From an uncultured Planococcus sp. (GTDB lineage Bacteria > Bacillota > Bacilli > Bacillales_A > Planococcaceae), in NCBI GenBank assembly GCA_947502505.1, contig CANNAE010000007.1, positions 62,001-126,000 of the forward strand: DNA of 64,000 nucleotides, given 5' to 3'. The notes beneath the pieces are model-generated. The model ran no database searches. It was not told the DNA's origin and worked only from the letters and a program-made list of their open reading frames with translations. Of the stretch, positions 30,534 to 39,618 are shown piece by piece. Position 1 is the first letter of the stretch. Every line of letters begins with the position of its first letter. A program made the position numbers and the translations under genes.

Positions 30534-31813
30534 GATTGACTCCCCTTTTTCCAAGCGCGCGATTCGACTGCACGTGCGTGTGCTTCGAGGCCTTCTAGCC
30601 TTGCGAGCCTTGCAATTTTCTCTTGGTTTTCACGCCATGCCTGCTCGCTATAATGAACGATGCTCGTCCGTTTGACAAAATCATAGACAGACAAGGCACT
30701 GGAAAAGCGTGCGGTGCTATTGGTCGGCAAGACGTGATTGGTGCCGGCAAAATAATCGCCAACCGGTTCCGATGAATAACGGCCGATGAAAATTGCCCCG
30801 GCGTGATCGATTTCTTGTGACATCGCTTCCGCATCTTCCGTCATGATCTCCAAATGTTCCGGAGCCAATTGATTGGCTGTCTTGATCAGGTCGGTCCGGT
30901 TGTTTGCCACGTAAATCGCGCCGTGGTCGCGAATCGACGCCGCAGCAATCGCCTCGCGCGGCAAGCTTTTCAATTGGCTTTCCACTTGCGCTGCGACTTG
31001 GTCGGCAAGCTCGCGGCTCTCTGTCAATAATACAGCACTTGCGAGCGGATCGTGCTCTGCTTGGGACAAAAGATCTGCCGCCACTTCATCCGCATATGCG
31101 CTGTCATCGGCGATGATGGCAATTTCGCTTGGCCCTGCGATCATGTCGATCGCAACGTCGCCGTTCACTTCGCGTTTTGCGAGCGCTACGAAGATATTGC
31201 CGGGGCCGGTGATTTTATCGACCGGCTGGATGGATTCGGTGCCATAAGCGAGCGCTGCAATTGCCTGTGCCCCGCCAGTTTTATATAGTTCTTCAATGCC
31301 AAGGATATGTGCCGCAACGAGCACGCCGTCCGACAAATTCCCTTCGCTATCAGGCGGGGATACAACGACGATGCGCCCGACGCCGGCTACTTGTGCCGGA
31401 ATGACATTCATCAAGACGGAGGATGGATAGGCCGCTGTGCCGCCCGGAACATATAATCCAGCAGATTCAATCGCTGTGACGCGCTGTGCGACATACGACC
31501 CGTCCGCCCGGTCTTGGCGATAGCCTTGTTGCTGTTGGCCTTCATGATAGCTACGGATATTGTCCGCCGCTTCTGTCAGGTCGGCCAGCAGTTGGGGATC
31601 GAAACGCTCAGCTGCTTGCTGGATTTCCTCTTGCGTCACCTTTAATGCGGTCAACTCCGCTTTGTCCCATTTTTTCGAAAAGCGGTACAAGGCTGCATCG
31701 CCTTCTGTACGCACCGCTTGAATAATTTCTTTTACCGCTTGCAATTGCTGTTCTGTGCCATCGGCTAACTGGCGCCGAATCGACAACTCGTCTGTCAGGC
31801 GCTGGATATTCAT
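30530..31813 (-). CDS. hisD: Histidinol dehydrogenase
   Basis: The 427-residue zinc enzyme has the signature region [17 protein letters not shown], the zinc ligand motif SQAEHDP, and NHVLPT. It oxidises L-histidinol to histidine in two NAD+ steps. It overlaps hisG and hisB by 4 bases each. Confidence 0.98.
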   Translation of the reverse strand: MNIQRLTDELSIRRQLADGTEQQLQAVKEIIQAVRTEGDAALYRFSKKWDKAELTALKVTQEEIQQAAERFDPQLLADLTEAADNIRSYHEGQQQQGYRQDRADGSYVAQRVTAIESAGLYVPGGTAAYPSSVLMNVIPAQVAGVGRIVVVSPPDSEGNLSDGVLVAAHILGIEELYKTGGAQAIAALAYGTESIQPVDKITGPGNIFVALAKREVNGDVAIDMIAGPSEIAIIADDSAYADEVAADLLSQAEHDPLASAVLLTESRELADQVAAQVESQLKSLPREAIAAASIRDHGAIYVANNRTDLIKTANQLAPEHLEIMTEDAEAMSQEIDHAGAIFIGRYSSEPVGDYFAGTNHVLPTNSTARFSSALSVYDFVKRTSIVHYSEQAWRENQEKIARLARLEGLEAHARAVESRAWKKGSQS

Positions 31814-32436
31814 CGTCCCACCTGCTCCCGCAGTTTATCGACCAGCTCCGTGATGCGCTGCTGCTTGAGGCGGTAGCTTACCGGGTTTGCGATAAGGCGC
31901 GATGTGATGTCCGCAATTTTTTCATATTCCACCAAGCCATTGTCTTTCAATGTACGCCCGGTCGACACGATGTCAACAATTCGGTCGGACAAGCCGATCA
32001 GCGGCGCCAACTCGATCGAACCACTCAACTCGATAATTTCGACCTGTTCGCCTTTGCTACGGTAATAATGCGAAGCCACTGCCGGATATTTCGTCGCGAT
32101 GCGCGGCGTCACTTCATCCATTTCCGTATCGGGCAAGCCGGCCGTCGCGATATAGCATGCGCTGATGCCAAGGTCCAATAATTCGTGGACGTCGCGGTCA
32201 TGTTCTAGCAAGACATCTTTTCCGGCAATGCCGATATCCGCTACGCCGTGCTCGACATAAGTCGGCACATCCATCGGCTTCGCGAGGATAAAGCGGAATT
32301 TCTCATTCGGCGCTTCGACGATCAGTTTGCGCGAATCGTCAAGCTCTTTCGGCAGGTCATAGCCAGCCCCAACCAATAACTCATATGCTTCTTCAAAGAT
32401 CCTGCCTTTTGGCATGGCAATCGTCAATTCATCCAT
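31810..32436 (-). CDS. hisG: ATP phosphoribosyltransferase catalytic subunit, short form
   Basis: The 208-residue product is the short HisG that lacks the C-terminal regulatory domain and needs His[16 protein letters not shown] and the PRPP-binding region [14 protein letters not shown] are visible. It catalyses the first, feedback-regulated step. ATG 32436 follows GGGGAGGAG and overlaps hisZ by 8 bases; a longer frame upstream lies inside hisZ. Confidence 0.97.
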   Translation of the reverse strand: MDELTIAMPKGRIFEEAYELLVGAGYDLPKELDDSRKLIVEAPNEKFRFILAKPMDVPTYVEHGVADIGIAGKDVLLEHDRDVHELLDLGISACYIATAGLPDTEMDEVTPRIATKYPAVASHYYRSKGEQVEIIELSGSIELAPLIGLSDRIVDIVSTGRTLKDNGLVEYEKIADITSRLIANPVSYRLKQQRITELVDKLREQVGR

Positions 32437-33592
32437 TGTGCAGCTCCTCCCCTCTAATGACTTCGGTGAACAATGCCGTAAACGGCTCCAGTGCCTGTAC
32501 CGCCGGCGCATACTGTAAGGTTGCCCGTTTTCCGGATGCCCGCAATTGCTGCGCTTTCTCGAATGCCGCTTGCTCACTTTGCTCATCGAATAAGATCAAG
32601 ACATGCGGTTCTTCGGCTTGTTCGGCTGCCACTGACTCAAGCAGGCGGTCGACCCGCAAACCGAATCCAGTCGCGCCGACCTGCAAGCCAAACTGTTCCA
32701 TCAAGCCATCGTAACGCCCGCCGCTGCCTAGCGGAAACCCGCTGCCAGCGCCGTAAAATTCAAAGACCAAACCAGTATAATAAGTCATATGGCTGCTGAA
32801 GGAGATATCAAAGGTAATCGCATCCCCGAGCCCATTGCGTTCGAATAATTCTTCGAGACGCTCCATGTCCCGGTAGAGTTTGCGCTGTTCTTCATTTTGG
32901 CCGTTGATCCATTGTTTCCAATCCGCTACTGTCGTCGCCTGCATCAAGGCCAGGAACGACGCTAACTTGCCTGATGGGATAGGCAGTTCTTTTGAAAGCT
33001 GCTCAACCCCCACGCCGTTTTTGGCGACAAATAGTTCGCGCACCTTGCTGCTTTGTTCGCGATCCAGCCCGAAATCCGACAAGATCAATTCAAGCAGCCT
33101 AGTGTGGCCGATCACGATGCGGGCAGAACCAATCTTCAACTCCTGCAGGAGGTCCCAAGCCAGGCTGATCACTTCCGCATCCGCGTACAAGGAATCATCG
33201 CCGATCAGCTCGACCCCCATCTGCTCGAATTCTGCCGGTCGCCCGCCTTCGCGCTTTTGGGCACGGAACACATTGGAGTAATAGCCCAAGCGGATCGGCA
33301 TTTTCTCACGCAATAGCTTAGATGCTGCAACCCGCGCAATCGGGGAAGTCATATCCGGCCGCAACACGAGCGTTTTCCCTTGGCTGTCGAGCAGCTTGAA
33401 TAGCGCATCGTCTGAAATCGCGGAGATTTTCCCGATTGTGTCGTAATATTCCAAGGTCGGCGTCTGCAGCAATTCGTAGCCTGCTTGCTCGATCAGCTGC
33501 GTGCCTTGTTTTCTCAAATTCGCTTTTTGTTTTGCAATTAAAGGGAAATCGTCACGCATGCCTAATGGTTTCTCAAACATTTCGATGGTCAT
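32429..33592 (-). CDS. hisZ: ATP phosphoribosyltransferase regulatory subunit HisZ
   Basis: The 387-residue protein resembles histidyl-tRNA synthetase ([16 protein letters not shown] motif 2 region, [12 protein letters not shown]) but lacks the anticodon-binding domain. It forms a hetero-octamer with the short HisG and carries histidine feedback control. It is the first gene of hisZGDBHAFI. hisC and histidinol phosphatase are not in this window. Confidence 0.96.
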   Translation of the reverse strand: MTIEMFEKPLGMRDDFPLIAKQKANLRKQGTQLIEQAGYELLQTPTLEYYDTIGKISAISDDALFKLLDSQGKTLVLRPDMTSPIARVAASKLLREKMPIRLGYYSNVFRAQKREGGRPAEFEQMGVELIGDDSLYADAEVISLAWDLLQELKIGSARIVIGHTRLLELILSDFGLDREQSSKVRELFVAKNGVGVEQLSKELPIPSGKLASFLALMQATTVADWKQWINGQNEEQRKLYRDMERLEELFERNGLGDAITFDISFSSHMTYYTGLVFEFYGAGSGFPLGSGGRYDGLMEQFGLQVGATGFGLRVDRLLESVAAEQAEEPHVLILFDEQSEQAAFEKAQQLRASGKRATLQYAPAVQALEPFTALFTEVIRGEELHNG

Positions 33593-33620
33593 CGTTGAAC
33601 ACTTCCTATTATCGGTTATT

Positions 33621-33658
33621 TCACTTTAGTTCGCTAGAGTGATGAATCGTTAAAGTGA
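33621..33658 (-). promoter_or_regulatory. Candidate operator upstream of hisZ (inverted repeat)
   Basis: TCACTTTA (33621-33628) and TAAAGTGA (33651-33658) are a perfect 8-bp inverted repeat with a 22-base spacer holding a related TAGAGTGA. The outer arm lies at the expected transcription start. No T-box or attenuator was recognised. The binding protein is unknown. Confidence 0.5.
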
Positions 33659-33663
33659 TTCTT

Positions 33664-33693
33664 ATTTTAGCGCAAGCCGCTTTGGCCCGTCAA
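33664..33693 (-). promoter_or_regulatory. Sigma-A promoter for the his operon
   Basis: TTGACG (33688-33693) and TAAAAT (33664-33669) on the minus strand are 18 bases apart, with the inverted repeat just downstream. It lies between the yvoF terminator and hisZ. Confidence 0.75.
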
Positions 33694-33705
33694 GCAAGGA
33701 GAACA

Positions 33706-33740
33706 TAAAAAATCCTGAAAGCGTTGAGCTTCCAGGATTT
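33706..33740 (-). terminator. Terminator after yvoF
   Basis: AAATCCTGGAAGC / GCTTTCAGGATTT (one G-U pair, 5-base loop) is followed by TTTTTT on the minus strand. Confidence 0.85.
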
Positions 33741-33743
33741 TGC

Positions 33744-34244
33744 TTATCGATCGGCCATTTCTTCGGCTGTATAGATGATTTTCATCGGGTTTCCGCCGAC
33801 AAAAGCTCCAGCCGGTACATCTTTATGGACGAGCGTGGCAGCGGAGACAATGGCGCCGTCCCCAATCTTGATGCCGGGCAAAATCGTACTGTTTGCTCCG
33901 ATCATGACACGGTCGCCGATCAAGACGTCCCCGAGCCGGTATTCTTCGATCAAGTATTCATGTGCAAGAATGGTCGTATTATAGCCGATCACGGTATTGG
34001 CGCCGACTTGTATGCGCTCCGGAAACATCAAATCAGGCATGACCATGAGCGCAAATGAGGTTTCCTTGCCGACTTTCATGCCGAGAAACTTCCGGTATAG
34101 CCAGTTTTTCAAAGGCAAAAACGGGGTGTAGCGCGCAGTCTGGATGACCAGGAAATTTTTCGCGACTTTCCAGAACGGCACCGTTTTGTAGATGTGCCAA
34201 AGCGAATTCGCCCCTTCGACCGGATAGCGCTCGGTGCGTCTCAT
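33744..34244 (-). CDS. yvoF: Left-handed beta-helix acyltransferase (YvoF type)
   Basis: The 166-residue protein has hexapeptide repeats in its second half (IGDRVMIGANSTILPGIKIGDGAIVSAATLVHKDVPAGAFVGGNP region), typical of trimeric O-acetyltransferases. The acceptor is unknown. It overlaps ppaX by 4 bases and ends the hprK-lgt-yvoD-ppaX-yvoF operon, the same order as in B. subtilis. Confidence 0.88.
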   Translation of the reverse strand: MRRTERYPVEGANSLWHIYKTVPFWKVAKNFLVIQTARYTPFLPLKNWLYRKFLGMKVGKETSFALMVMPDLMFPERIQVGANTVIGYNTTILAHEYLIEEYRLGDVLIGDRVMIGANSTILPGIKIGDGAIVSAATLVHKDVPAGAFVGGNPMKIIYTAEEMADR

Positions 34245-34894
34245 TTCACGGCCGCTTTCGTCAGTTCCAATAAGTCGGAAATATGCTGCAGCATGAAATC
34301 CGGTTTAAAGCTCGCTAAAAACTCTTCTCCTTTGGCAGTCCAGGCGACGCCGGCTGTCCGGACCCCTGCATTTTTCCCGCCTTCGATATCATGCGAGTTG
34401 TCACCAATCATCAAGGCCTCTTCACGGTCCGCTTCCAAGAGGCGCAGCGCCAATTCGAGCGGTTCTGGATGCGGTTTCGGGTTTTCCACATGATCCAATG
34501 CCACCAAGACATCAAATACATCTTCCACGCCCATCAAGCGCAAGCCATGTAAAATGGTTTCTTCCCGCTTGGTGGAAACGATCGCCATCTTCAAGCCTCT
34601 CGACTTCAGCGTGCGCAAAGTTTCTGCCACACCGTCGTATTCCGAGACAAGCTCGTCATGGAGCGTCCGGTTCAAACGGCGGTATTGATCGCTCAGTTCG
34701 CTGACTTTGCCCGGCGCGATTCCTGTAAAGGTCTGTTCCAATGAAGGCCCGATAAAATGCAAGACATCTTCCCGGCCATATTCGCCAGGGAAATGTTCGC
34801 CGAGCACCGAGAGAAAGGTTTGGACGATCAATTCATTCGTATCGAGCAAAGTTCCGTCAAAATCAAATAGTAACGTTGTTATATCCTTATTCAT
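34241..34894 (-). CDS. ppaX: Pyrophosphatase PpaX
   Basis: The 217-residue HAD-family phosphatase has the nucleophile motif DFDGTLLDT with Asp11 and Asp13, STKRE, and MIGDNSHDIEGGKNAG. In B. subtilis PpaX hydrolyses the pyrophosphate made when HPr kinase/phosphorylase dephosphorylates P-Ser-HPr. hprK lies three genes upstream. It overlaps yvoD and yvoF by 4 bases. Confidence 0.93.
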   Translation of the reverse strand: MNKDITTLLFDFDGTLLDTNELIVQTFLSVLGEHFPGEYGREDVLHFIGPSLEQTFTGIAPGKVSELSDQYRRLNRTLHDELVSEYDGVAETLRTLKSRGLKMAIVSTKREETILHGLRLMGVEDVFDVLVALDHVENPKPHPEPLELALRLLEADREEALMIGDNSHDIEGGKNAGVRTAGVAWTAKGEEFLASFKPDFMLQHISDLLELTKAAVK

Positions 34895-35826
34895 GTAGAG
34901 AGCACTTCCTTCCGATTGTCTTCAGCCCGCCGCCATAGATAAGAAACGAATATCGTCAAGGCGAGGGCGGTGATGACCCGAATCAATAGCAATGGCCAGA
35001 TCGGGATGCCGAGCGGGATGAAGATTAACGTATCTTCCACTATCGCATGGCATGCCACCAGGAAAATAAAGGCGAGCGTCGCATCTTTGCGGCTGACGCC
35101 ATCTTCCTGGACGGCCTGTATCATCACCCCGGCCCCCATCGCCAACCCGAAAATCAATCCGGATGCGAGCGTCAGGGAGGTATTTTTCTCGACGCCGATC
35201 AGCCGGGTGAGCGGCCCCATCATATTCGAGATTTTTTGTAAATACTGGCGGTCTTTCAGTATTTGGATCATCAACATAAGCGGGATGACGATCATTGCCA
35301 GTTGAAGCACGCCAAAGCCCGCTTTTTCTAAGCCGAGCAAGAAAATGCCAAGCCAGGTTTCGGGAGCGGCAGCGGTTTCAGGCGTAAAGCCATATTGCGC
35401 AATTTCCCCTCCGCCTGACCACAACCAATTGATCAAAATGGCCGACAACGCAGCTAGCCCGAAGCGAACCACCAAAACGACCCATAAACGGACGCCGACT
35501 TTCAAGGCGACGCCGGTTTCGATAAAGATGTTATGGGAGAACGATAACATAACCGCCAGGATGAATACTTCTTTGACGGTCAGTTCGAGCGATAGAATCC
35601 CGGCGATCCCGGCATACAGATTGAGCGCATTTCCGAGCACGAGCGGCAAGGCCGCCTCGCCGCTGAGGCCGAAAATCCCCATGACTGGCGCCACTAAATC
35701 GATGATAAACGGCAGCACCGGCGTAAATTGCAGCATCGTGACAAGCAAAGTAATCGGGAAAATGATTTTCCCGAGTGACCATGTAGTCTTTAATCCGGCT
35801 ATCAAGCCATTTTTCACTGTCGACAT
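34891..35826 (-). CDS. yvoD: Nucleoside-recognition (Gate) domain membrane protein YvoD
   Basis: The 311-residue protein has about 8 membrane helices with Gate-domain features (FGLSGEAALPLVLGNALNLYAG, then LASGLIFGLAMGAGVMIQA). Transport of a small molecule is likely but the substrate is unknown. ATG 35826 is the first start clear of lgt. It lies in the hprK-lgt operon. Confidence 0.82.
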   Translation of the reverse strand: MSTVKNGLIAGLKTTWSLGKIIFPITLLVTMLQFTPVLPFIIDLVAPVMGIFGLSGEAALPLVLGNALNLYAGIAGILSLELTVKEVFILAVMLSFSHNIFIETGVALKVGVRLWVVLVVRFGLAALSAILINWLWSGGGEIAQYGFTPETAAAPETWLGIFLLGLEKAGFGVLQLAMIVIPLMLMIQILKDRQYLQKISNMMGPLTRLIGVEKNTSLTLASGLIFGLAMGAGVMIQAVQEDGVSRKDATLAFIFLVACHAIVEDTLIFIPLGIPIWPLLLIRVITALALTIFVSYLWRRAEDNRKEVLST

Positions 35827-35845
35827 TCCATCTCTTCTTTCCTGA

Positions 35846-36658
35846 TTATTTATCCAAATAGCGCGGCGGGTTTTTAATGGCCGTCCGCCGGTAGATGATG
35901 AACGCAAGGCCGATGATGATCGCGATGACCGACACCAGCTGTGCAGCGCGCAATTCGCCGATGACGTATAAGCTATCGGTACGCATGCCTTCGATAAAGA
36001 AACGTCCGACTGAATACCAGATCATATAGAAGAAGAACATTTCCCCGCGCACCAAATTGACTTTGCGCAGCAGCAGCAAAATAATGATCCCAACCAAGCT
36101 CCACATCGATTCATAGAGGAAGGTCGGGTGGTAATAAGCGCCATCTATGTACATATGATTGATGATCCAATCCGGAATGAACAAACTTTCCAGAAACTGG
36201 CGCGACACTTCCCCGCCGTGCGCTTCCTGGTTGATGAAATTGCCCCAACGTCCGATTGCCTGGCCGATCAAGATACTCGGGGCCAATATGTCTGCAACTT
36301 TCAAGAAAGGCGTGTTGCGCCGTTTTGTAAACACGTAGGCAACAATGACGGAAGCGATCAAAGCCCCGTGTATCGCAATGCCCCCATTCCATATGGCAAT
36401 GATTTGGGCGGGCTGGTCCCGATAGTTTTCCCATTCAAATAGAACATAATAAATACGTGCGCCGACAATGGCGAGCGGAACGGCCCAGATCAATAGATCG
36501 GTCAAATAATCCGGATGCATGCCGCGCTTGACCATTTCTTTCTGGCCGACTAGAAATGCGATCACGATGCCTGTGGCAATGATGACGCCGTACCAACGGA
36601 CATCGATCGGCCCGAGTGAAAACGCAGTCGGATCGATCGCTGCTAAAACTGAATACAT
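35846..36658 (-). CDS. lgt: Prolipoprotein diacylglyceryl transferase
   Basis: The 270-residue membrane enzyme has seven helices, the GGIAIHGALI region with the catalytic His, and the Lgt signature GRWGNFINQEAHGG. It attaches diacylglycerol to the lipobox cysteine of lipoproteins such as the FixH-type protein at 58.4 kb. ATG 36658 lies 8 bases after GGGAAGG. Confidence 0.96.
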   Translation of the reverse strand: MYSVLAAIDPTAFSLGPIDVRWYGVIIATGIVIAFLVGQKEMVKRGMHPDYLTDLLIWAVPLAIVGARIYYVLFEWENYRDQPAQIIAIWNGGIAIHGALIASVIVAYVFTKRRNTPFLKVADILAPSILIGQAIGRWGNFINQEAHGGEVSRQFLESLFIPDWIINHMYIDGAYYHPTFLYESMWSLVGIIILLLLRKVNLVRGEMFFFYMIWYSVGRFFIEGMRTDSLYVIGELRAAQLVSVIAIIIGLAFIIYRRTAIKNPPRYLDK

Positions 36659-36679
36659 AGAATGCACCTTCCCATTCGC

Positions 36680-37606
36680 TTAATTTGTGTCTTGCGAGAT
36701 GACATCATCAAGCCGCTTGGAGAATTCCTCAGCAGCGTTGACCCCCATCCGTTTCAGGCGGTAGTTCATCGCGGCTACTTCAATGATGACGGAAAGGTTG
36801 CGTCCTGGCCGAACAGGAATCGTCAGCTTCGTCACATCTGTATCGATGATTTTCATCGTCTCTTCCTCTAAGCCGAGACGGTCGTAAGTCTTGTCCTGGT
36901 CCCAAAGCTCAAGGTCGATGACCAGCGAAATGCGCTTGAAATTGCGGACGGCGCTCGCCCCGAATAAAGTCATGATGTCGATGATGCCGACGCCGCGAAT
37001 CTCGAGCAGGTATTCGATGAGTTTCGGTGGATGCCCAACAAGCGTGCTCTCGCCTTCTTGGCGGATTTCCACGCAATCATCCGCTACGAGGCGATGGCCT
37101 TTCTTGACCAATTCCAACGCGGTTTCACTCTTGCCGACGCCGCTTTTTCCGGTAATGAGCACGCCGATGCCATAAATATCGACCAGCACGCCGTGTACAG
37201 CAGTCGTCGGAGCAAGCTGGCTTTCCAGGAAATTCGTCAGCAAGCTGGAAAAGCGGGTGGTCGTCATATTCGTCCCGAGCACCGGCACATGTTTTTCAGA
37301 AGACGCAAGGACCAATTCCTCCGGCACATCGACGCCGTGGGAAACGATGATGGCGGGCGTATCTTCCGCACATAATTTCATCATTCGATCGAGCCGTTCT
37401 TCAGGTTTGAGCATCGCGAAAAACGACAGCTCCGTTTTTCCGAGCAATTGTATGCGGTTTGCTGGATAGTGGGTGAAATAGCCAGCCATCTCTAAGCCCG
37501 GTCTCGAAATATCACTGATAGCAATATGCCGCCCGATGCCTTCCTCGCCGCTGACCAGTTTCAAGCCGAACATCTCCATCACTTGTTTCACTGTTACTTG
37601 TCCCAT
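36680..37606 (-). CDS. hprK: HPr kinase/phosphorylase
   Basis: The 308-residue bifunctional enzyme has an N-terminal regulatory domain, His138 near the active site, the Walker A motif GKSGVGKS at residues 153-160, and the family signature [15 protein letters not shown]. It phosphorylates Ser46 of HPr and Crh and reverses this with inorganic phosphate. It controls carbon catabolite repression with CcpA. It heads the hprK-lgt-yvoD-ppaX-yvoF operon. Confidence 0.97.
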   Translation of the reverse strand: MGQVTVKQVMEMFGLKLVSGEEGIGRHIAISDISRPGLEMAGYFTHYPANRIQLLGKTELSFFAMLKPEERLDRMMKLCAEDTPAIIVSHGVDVPEELVLASSEKHVPVLGTNMTTTRFSSLLTNFLESQLAPTTAVHGVLVDIYGIGVLITGKSGVGKSETALELVKKGHRLVADDCVEIRQEGESTLVGHPPKLIEYLLEIRGVGIIDIMTLFGASAVRNFKRISLVIDLELWDQDKTYDRLGLEEETMKIIDTDVTKLTIPVRPGRNLSVIIEVAAMNYRLKRMGVNAAEEFSKRLDDVISQDTN

Positions 37607-37771
37607 AGTTTTCCCTCATTCCCCCTGATGCGCAAAATTAGATCTTCCAAATACTTCCTCCATTTTGCGGTCGGTTTGTTTTCATTTTAACACGGAAAAA
37701 AAGAAATTGAAGAATTTCGTCCCCTTTCCCGCCCTTTCCTTCTATATAAGGAATGAAAGGGGAAATGTGTA

Positions 37772-38320
37772 ATGAAGATTATCATTGATGCAGGGCATGG
37801 CTCAGGGACAATCGGCAAGCGGACGCCGGACGGCAGGATGCGTGAATTTCATTTCAATAGCGCTGTCGCGGAAGAAGTGAAAAAACGGCTGTCAGCGGAA
37901 GGGCATACGGTATTGTTCAGCCATCAGCCAGACCGCGACGTGCCCTTGAAAGAACGGACCCGCTTTGCCAACGAATCTGGCGCCGAACTTTTGGTGTCAA
38001 TCCACGCGAATGCGGCAGGAAGCAATTATAGTCCGGCGCAAGGCATTGAAAGCTTCGTTTACCCGGCTGCGCCAATGCGTACACAGAAATTCGGCCGCTT
38101 GCTCCAGGATTCACTGATTGCTTCGACGCAGCGGAAAGACCGCGGATTGAAAACAGCGGATTTCGCCATGCTGCGGGACACCATCATGCCGGCTGTTCTC
38201 GTCGAATGCGGGTTTATGACCCACCGTCACGAAGCAGCTCTGCTGCAATCCGCCGAATACCGCAAGCGCTGTGCACGCGCCATCAGCTTCGCGATCACCT
38301 GTATGGAATCAGAACGCTAA
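37772..38320 (+). CDS. N-acetylmuramoyl-L-alanine amidase (Amidase_3), without signal peptide
   Basis: The 182-residue product is a stand-alone Amidase_3 domain with zinc and catalytic residues His9 (DAGHG), Glu25 (MREFHFN), His78 (VSIHAN) and Glu145 (VECGFM). It would cut the amide bond between muramic acid and the stem peptide. There is no signal peptide, membrane anchor or wall-binding domain. It is a single gene on the plus strand between two minus-strand operons, with AAGGGGA before the start and its own terminator. It may be released by lysis, or be a remnant of a larger hydrolase. Confidence 0.9.
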   Translation: MKIIIDAGHGSGTIGKRTPDGRMREFHFNSAVAEEVKKRLSAEGHTVLFSHQPDRDVPLKERTRFANESGAELLVSIHANAAGSNYSPAQGIESFVYPAAPMRTQKFGRLLQDSLIASTQRKDRGLKTADFAMLRDTIMPAVLVECGFMTHRHEAALLQSAEYRKRCARAISFAITCMESER

Positions 38321-38360
38321 AAAGCCCAGTGGAGAAAATTCTCCACTGGGCTTTTTTTGT
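38319..38360. terminator. Bidirectional terminator, amidase and DUF4097 genes
   Basis: AGCCCAGTGGAGAA / TTCTCCACTGGGCT is perfect, with a T-run on the plus side and TTTTT on the minus side. It stands between two converging genes. Confidence 0.9.
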
Positions 38361-39536
38361 TCAGTCGATGGTCAAATAACGCACGAGGATCGTTCCGGTT
38401 TTGGTTTCGCCGTAGACGAGCAATGGCCCGCCAACAGATTCAACTTCCCCATTTTTCGTGAAATGCATTTTCTTCTGCATAAACTGGCCTTGTTCATGGC
38501 TGCTGTTGATGTCCGACAGCAAGACATCCATGCGGCCAAGGTTGGAAGAGACTTCCCCTCTCAGCGCCAAATGCTGCGGAATATAGATTTCCACATTGCC
38601 CGCCAAGGTTTTCGCCTCGAGCTTTTTCGCTTCTTTGCTGCGCGTCGTTGCCACGACATTGCCGTTCAAGGACTTCGCATCGATGTTTTCGATGTCCCCA
38701 TCGATATAAATGCGCCCGTTCAAGGTTTCCGCTTCGACTTCACGGCCTTTCACTTCCATCATTTGGATCGGGCCGTTAGCTGTTTCGAGCTCGGCTTCTT
38801 CGAATTGCATCGTTTTCAAGTCGATTTTGCCGTTTGCCGTTTTGACTTTGATTAATGCGGAATCGATGCGCTTCATCGTGAATCCGCCGTTGAACAAGCG
38901 GACGACGATTTGCTCGAATGCCGCTGCCGGCACATACAAGACAATATTCACTTGAGTGGTTTTCATATCGCTGATGATGCGCAATTTGCGGTCATCCGCG
39001 ATGAATACGAACTTATCCAGAAAATCCTGCTTGGCCTGCTCCGGGGATTCTGAGCGGAATGCCTTAACGCTGCATTCTGCACGGATTGAGCCATCCTGGG
39101 AAGGAAACACTTCCAGTTGCCCATTCGCAATATCGGCGATGATGGTATGGAGATCTGCGCTTTCTTCCGTGAAGGTATGTTCGAAACGGCTTGCTTCACC
39201 GAATGGCGAATCGAATTCCATCGTTTTCAGCTTATCGGCGGATGTCTGCATGAAATGCATCATCCGGTCGCCGAGTTCGTTGAAATCCTTGGACATGTTC
39301 TTGGAAAAGTTCTTGGAAAAATCCTTCGAAAAGTCTTTCGAGAACTTTTTGAACATGTCTTCGGGACGGAAGAACCCGCGTTTCCCGCGCGGATTGCGGT
39401 AAGTTTCACGGCCATAATCTTTCGATGTATTGACCGTCTCCCCGCCGTCGATCGCTTTCAATAACTCAACCGCTTCACGTGCCGAGATCGTGCCATTTTC
39501 AACCATGTCCAAAATGCGTTCTTTTTCACTTTGCAT
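38361..39536 (-). CDS. yvlB: DUF4097 beta-helix protein with SHOCT-like N-terminus (YvlB type)
   Basis: The 391-residue protein starts with a short SHOCT-like helix pair (ERILDMVENGTISAREAVELLKAI) and ends with the repetitive beta-strand DUF4097 domain (SLNGNVVATTRSKEAKKLEAKTLAGNVEI). An unusual run of about five FSKDFSKNFSK-type repeats lies at about residues 62-85. There is no signal peptide. B. subtilis YvlB belongs to the cell-envelope stress yvlABCD group near uvrA and hprK; here only this one of the four is present. Function unknown. Confidence 0.85.
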   Translation of the reverse strand: MQSEKERILDMVENGTISAREAVELLKAIDGGETVNTSKDYGRETYRNPRGKRGFFRPEDMFKKFSKDFSKDFSKNFSKNMSKDFNELGDRMMHFMQTSADKLKTMEFDSPFGEASRFEHTFTEESADLHTIIADIANGQLEVFPSQDGSIRAECSVKAFRSESPEQAKQDFLDKFVFIADDRKLRIISDMKTTQVNIVLYVPAAAFEQIVVRLFNGGFTMKRIDSALIKVKTANGKIDLKTMQFEEAELETANGPIQMMEVKGREVEAETLNGRIYIDGDIENIDAKSLNGNVVATTRSKEAKKLEAKTLAGNVEIYIPQHLALRGEVSSNLGRMDVLLSDINSSHEQGQFMQKKMHFTKNGEVESVGGPLLVYGETKTGTILVRYLTID

Positions 39537-39618
39537 ATCGTTTGGCCTCCTCTTCGGATTCCCGCCTCAGCAGGAATTCCTGTCTACTTTAATGATACGT
39601 TTGGCCATGGGGAAAGTT

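Noticed and set aside
33593..33743. T-box riboswitch before hisZ
   Set aside because: No T-box sequence, specifier loop or antiterminator was found; the gap is too short.
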